Of a stretch of DNA of 59,711 nt, positions 57,175 through 59,711 are shown piece after piece; the stretch's first letter is position 1; every line of letters starts with the position of its first letter. The notes below the pieces were generated by a model. It saw only the letters and a list, made by a program, of their open reading frames with translations. It was not told where the DNA came from and searched no databases. A program made the translations under genes and the position numbers. This stretch comes from Microcaldota archaeon (GTDB lineage: Archaea; Micrarchaeota; Micrarchaeia; Micrarchaeales; CABMGC01): positions 1 through 59,711 of the forward strand of contig JAKAVK010000023.1 in NCBI GenBank assembly GCA_021817325.1, in the 5' to 3' direction.

Positions 57175-58125
57175 ATGGAGTCTGGTTCAAAGGGACCCGG
57201 ATCGCTTTTTAACAGGAATCTTGTCTCAATAAAGCAGCTTGATAAGGGCGTGATAGAGGAGATACTAGCAGAATCGGAAAGGATGCTGGAAATCTACAAA
57301 AGCAACTCAAGGCCTAACCTTCTCGCCGGCAGGATAATGGCCTCGATGTTCTTCGAGCCGAGTACAAGGACCAGGCTCAGCTTCGAGAGCGCGATGCACA
57401 GGCTTGGCGGCAGCGTGATAGGCTTTGCGGATCCCCTTTCGACATCCAGCGCCAAAGGGGAGACGCTCTCTGATACGGTGCGCATCATGTCGGCGTATGC
57501 GGACATACTCGTGATAAGGCATCCAACAGAAGGTGCGATAACCGGCGCTCTTGACAGCGCGTCTGTGCCGCTGGTAAATGCGGGAGACGGGACTGGACAG
57601 CACCCGACCCAGGCGCTCTACGATCTGTTCGCCATAAAGAAGGAGAAGGGAAGGCTAACCAACCTAAACGTGGCGCTTGTCGGCGACCTGAAGCACGGGA
57701 GGGCGATACACTCCCTGGCATATGCACTGGCAATATTCGGCAACAGCCTTACCCTTATATCTCCCCAGTCGCTGAAGATGCCTGCAAGTATGGTGGCGGA
57801 TCTGGAAAGGAGCTATGGCATAAGGATAATACAGCATGACTCGCTGGACCAGGCACTCAATGCAGATGCGGTATACATACCGCGCATGCAGAAGGAGCGG
57901 TTCTCCGACCAGAAGGAATACGAGAGGGTCGCAGCATACTATGTGATAGACAAGAGATTCATGGCAATGGCAGGCAGCGATACTATAATCCTGAGCCCCC
58001 TGCCAAGGACCATGGAGATTAATCCAGAGGTGGACACGATGAAGAACGCAGCATACTTCAGACAGGCTGCATACGGTGTGCCTGTGCGCATGGCGGTGCT
58101 CAAGATGATACTAAAAGGGAGATGA
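57175..58125 (+). CDS. pyrB: Aspartate carbamoyltransferase catalytic subunit
   Basis: FFEPSTRTRLSFESAMHRLGG, VNAGDGTGQHPTQALYDLF. Confidence 0.96.
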   Translation: MESGSKGPGSLFNRNLVSIKQLDKGVIEEILAESERMLEIYKSNSRPNLLAGRIMASMFFEPSTRTRLSFESAMHRLGGSVIGFADPLSTSSAKGETLSDTVRIMSAYADILVIRHPTEGAITGALDSASVPLVNAGDGTGQHPTQALYDLFAIKKEKGRLTNLNVALVGDLKHGRAIHSLAYALAIFGNSLTLISPQSLKMPASMVADLERSYGIRIIQHDSLDQALNADAVYIPRMQKERFSDQKEYERVAAYYVIDKRFMAMAGSDTIILSPLPRTMEINPEVDTMKNAAYFRQAAYGVPVRMAVLKMILKGR

Positions 58126-58134
58126 GGCCTGCTT

Positions 58135-59322
58135 ATGGTCAATTATGCCCCTCCTGAAGATACTGACTCCAGCCCGCAGGATGAGCCTGCTATAGGTATG
58201 GCTGACAAGTTCCACATGGTCCGCGGGCTCTTTAGCTCCGCCTACTTCAGGAAGATCGTCAGGCCCAGGCTATACAGGAAGGCAGGAAACGATCCCGAGC
58301 GTATGCACGAGCTGACTACGAGACTGCTAAGCGAGAATCACTCCGTCCTCAGGATGATATCCGGCATATTCAGGCATCCAAGGGAGCTGTACGTTAGCGT
58401 TAAGGGAAAGCCTCTCGCGCCTTTTGGAACCGCGGCAGGATTGGACAAGAATGGGGATGCACTCAAGGCATTCTCGTACTTCTTCGGGTTCATGGAGCCT
58501 GGGACAGTGGTTGCAAGCCCAAGGAAGGGGAATGATAGGCCAAGGGTTGCTGTCGACGAGCAGGCGCTTGACGTGTACAACGCCCAGGGTTTCCCTAGCA
58601 AGGGGCTTGCGCATTTCAAGGAGCGCATGATTGATTACAGGAAGTCCGGGGGAAGGACGCCTGTGTACGTAAGCATATGCGGGCTGCCGATATCCGAGGA
58701 GAAGGCCATAGACGTGGCAATGGGGGAGATGGCGGTGCTGCTCAGGGAGCTGAACGAGTACGCCGACGGTTTCGTCTGGAACCCATTCTCTCCAAACACC
58801 GCAGCTCTCAAGCTGCTCATGGAGCCTGAGCTCTTCAAGCAGACGTCGGAGCTGATGAAGCGCCATGCTCCTGACAAGCTGAGGCTCGTCAAGATGGGTC
58901 CCTACGAAGAGCATGAGCGGCCAGTCTCGATGAAGCTGGCGGGCAGCTTCATAGATGGAGGCGGCGACGGGATTGTAACCACAAATACAAAGATGCATCC
59001 AAGGGAGCAGGTGCCCCACCCTGCCTGGGGCTACAAGTCGGCAGGGCGCAGCGGCAGTTTCCTGAGGCCATACCGCCTCAGGGCTGTCAGGCAGACAAGG
59101 GAGGAGTTCCCTGACAGCCTAATAATAGCCACAGGCGGCATATACGATGGCGACGATGCATACGAAACGTTCAAGTCGGGGGCAAACCTGCTGGAAGGCT
59201 ACACGCCCTATACCTTCTACGGGCTAGGCCTGCTCAGGGATATAGAGAAGAGGGTTGCAAGAAGGCTCAAGCAGGATGGATATGCAGGTATGGAGGAGAT
59301 GCAGGCATCGGCCAAGAGATGA
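58135..59322 (+). CDS. pyrD: Dihydroorotate dehydrogenase-like protein
   Basis: PFGTAAGLDKNGDALKAFSYFFGFMEPGTVVASPRKGNDRPRV, NPFSPNT, TGGIYDGDDAYETFKSGANL. Confidence 0.85.
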   Translation: MVNYAPPEDTDSSPQDEPAIGMADKFHMVRGLFSSAYFRKIVRPRLYRKAGNDPERMHELTTRLLSENHSVLRMISGIFRHPRELYVSVKGKPLAPFGTAAGLDKNGDALKAFSYFFGFMEPGTVVASPRKGNDRPRVAVDEQALDVYNAQGFPSKGLAHFKERMIDYRKSGGRTPVYVSICGLPISEEKAIDVAMGEMAVLLRELNEYADGFVWNPFSPNTAALKLLMEPELFKQTSELMKRHAPDKLRLVKMGPYEEHERPVSMKLAGSFIDGGGDGIVTTNTKMHPREQVPHPAWGYKSAGRSGSFLRPYRLRAVRQTREEFPDSLIIATGGIYDGDDAYETFKSGANLLEGYTPYTFYGLGLLRDIEKRVARRLKQDGYAGMEEMQASAKR

Positions 59323-59570
59323 GCAGCTCCTATCTACGCAGATCCCGGCCAAGCGACCGCGGCACCATCTTGTCTGCAAAGCTACCGACTGCGCCATTAT
59401 ATAGATGTCAGCGCCAAGTTTCTTCTCGTTTATAGCGCCAAGCAGGCGTCCGGAATGTGCCTGCCGTGCCAGCAATCCTCTAGTTGCCAGATGTACCCTC
59501 GCCAATGAAGCCTATCGACACCCTCATGCCTCTGCGGTTGAAACCCTTTGCCAAGCTTACGGCATCATCC

Positions 59571-59711
59571 GGCTCTGTAGAAATCCTATCATAACCGACA
59601 CAATATAATTGAGGTATCGGTGGATATTGTATACCACATCGATTACTTTCATTTCGCGTCTCTGCATCTTCAGGAGTTTGCTCCTCAACTCATCGCCAAA
59701 CTTCCTCTTCT
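59571..59711 (-). mobile_element. Edge of an IS element (3' end of a transposase gene, with terminal inverted repeat at 59571-59589)
   Basis: GGCTCTGTAGAAATCCTAT matches the inverted terminus at 114-133. Minus strand codes KRKFGDELRSKLLKMQRREMKVIDVVYNIHRYLNYIVSVMIGFLQSRMMP*, transposase C-terminus-like. Confidence 0.5.

Noticed and set aside
1-59711. CRISPR array
   Set aside because: No regularly spaced 20-40 bp repeats with unique spacers; the only regular repeat is the 291-bp coding duplication.
1-59711. rRNA genes
   Set aside because: No 16S/23S/5S-like sequence recognised.

Overview
This 59.7 kb window is archaeal and chromosomal. The gene content (GatD/GatE, family B DNA polymerase, type II MetAP, AglB/STT3-like protein, pilin-like 'EYLTTYGWA' proteins, small genes, TATA-type promoters) suggests a DPANN/Micrarchaeota-like lineage, but that placement is inference. 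Core genes include ABC transporters, pyrB/D/E/F-like, pheA, tyrA, thrC, class II RNR with nrdR, rnhB, trehalose-6-P synthase/phosphatase, VKOR+DUF929, RnfD-like, SPFH and a Hef-like helicase. Four complete tRNAs are visible: Phe-GAA, Gly-GCC, Arg-UCG and Arg-CCG. The main accessory region is about 47.3-51.5 kb. There a tyrosine integrase abuts tRNA-Arg(CCG) and a tRNA 3'-half with encoded CCA. It is followed by a compact minus-strand cluster of three PD-(D/E)XK-like proteins plus an Apea-like HEPN protein, which is a candidate undescribed defence module. Other notable signals: a soluble WWDYG-containing STT3-like protein without the multi-TM domain, flanked by a 21-bp direct repeat; a TnpB/IS605 relic with a hairpin array; a pseudoknot-capable intergenic element; a compact ncRNA candidate; an rnhB lacking ATG/GTG/TTG upstream of its catalytic motif; an unlisted 56-aa zinc-finger ORF; and both window ends lying in what looks like the same IS family. 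Family calls come from motif recognition only; no searches were run.
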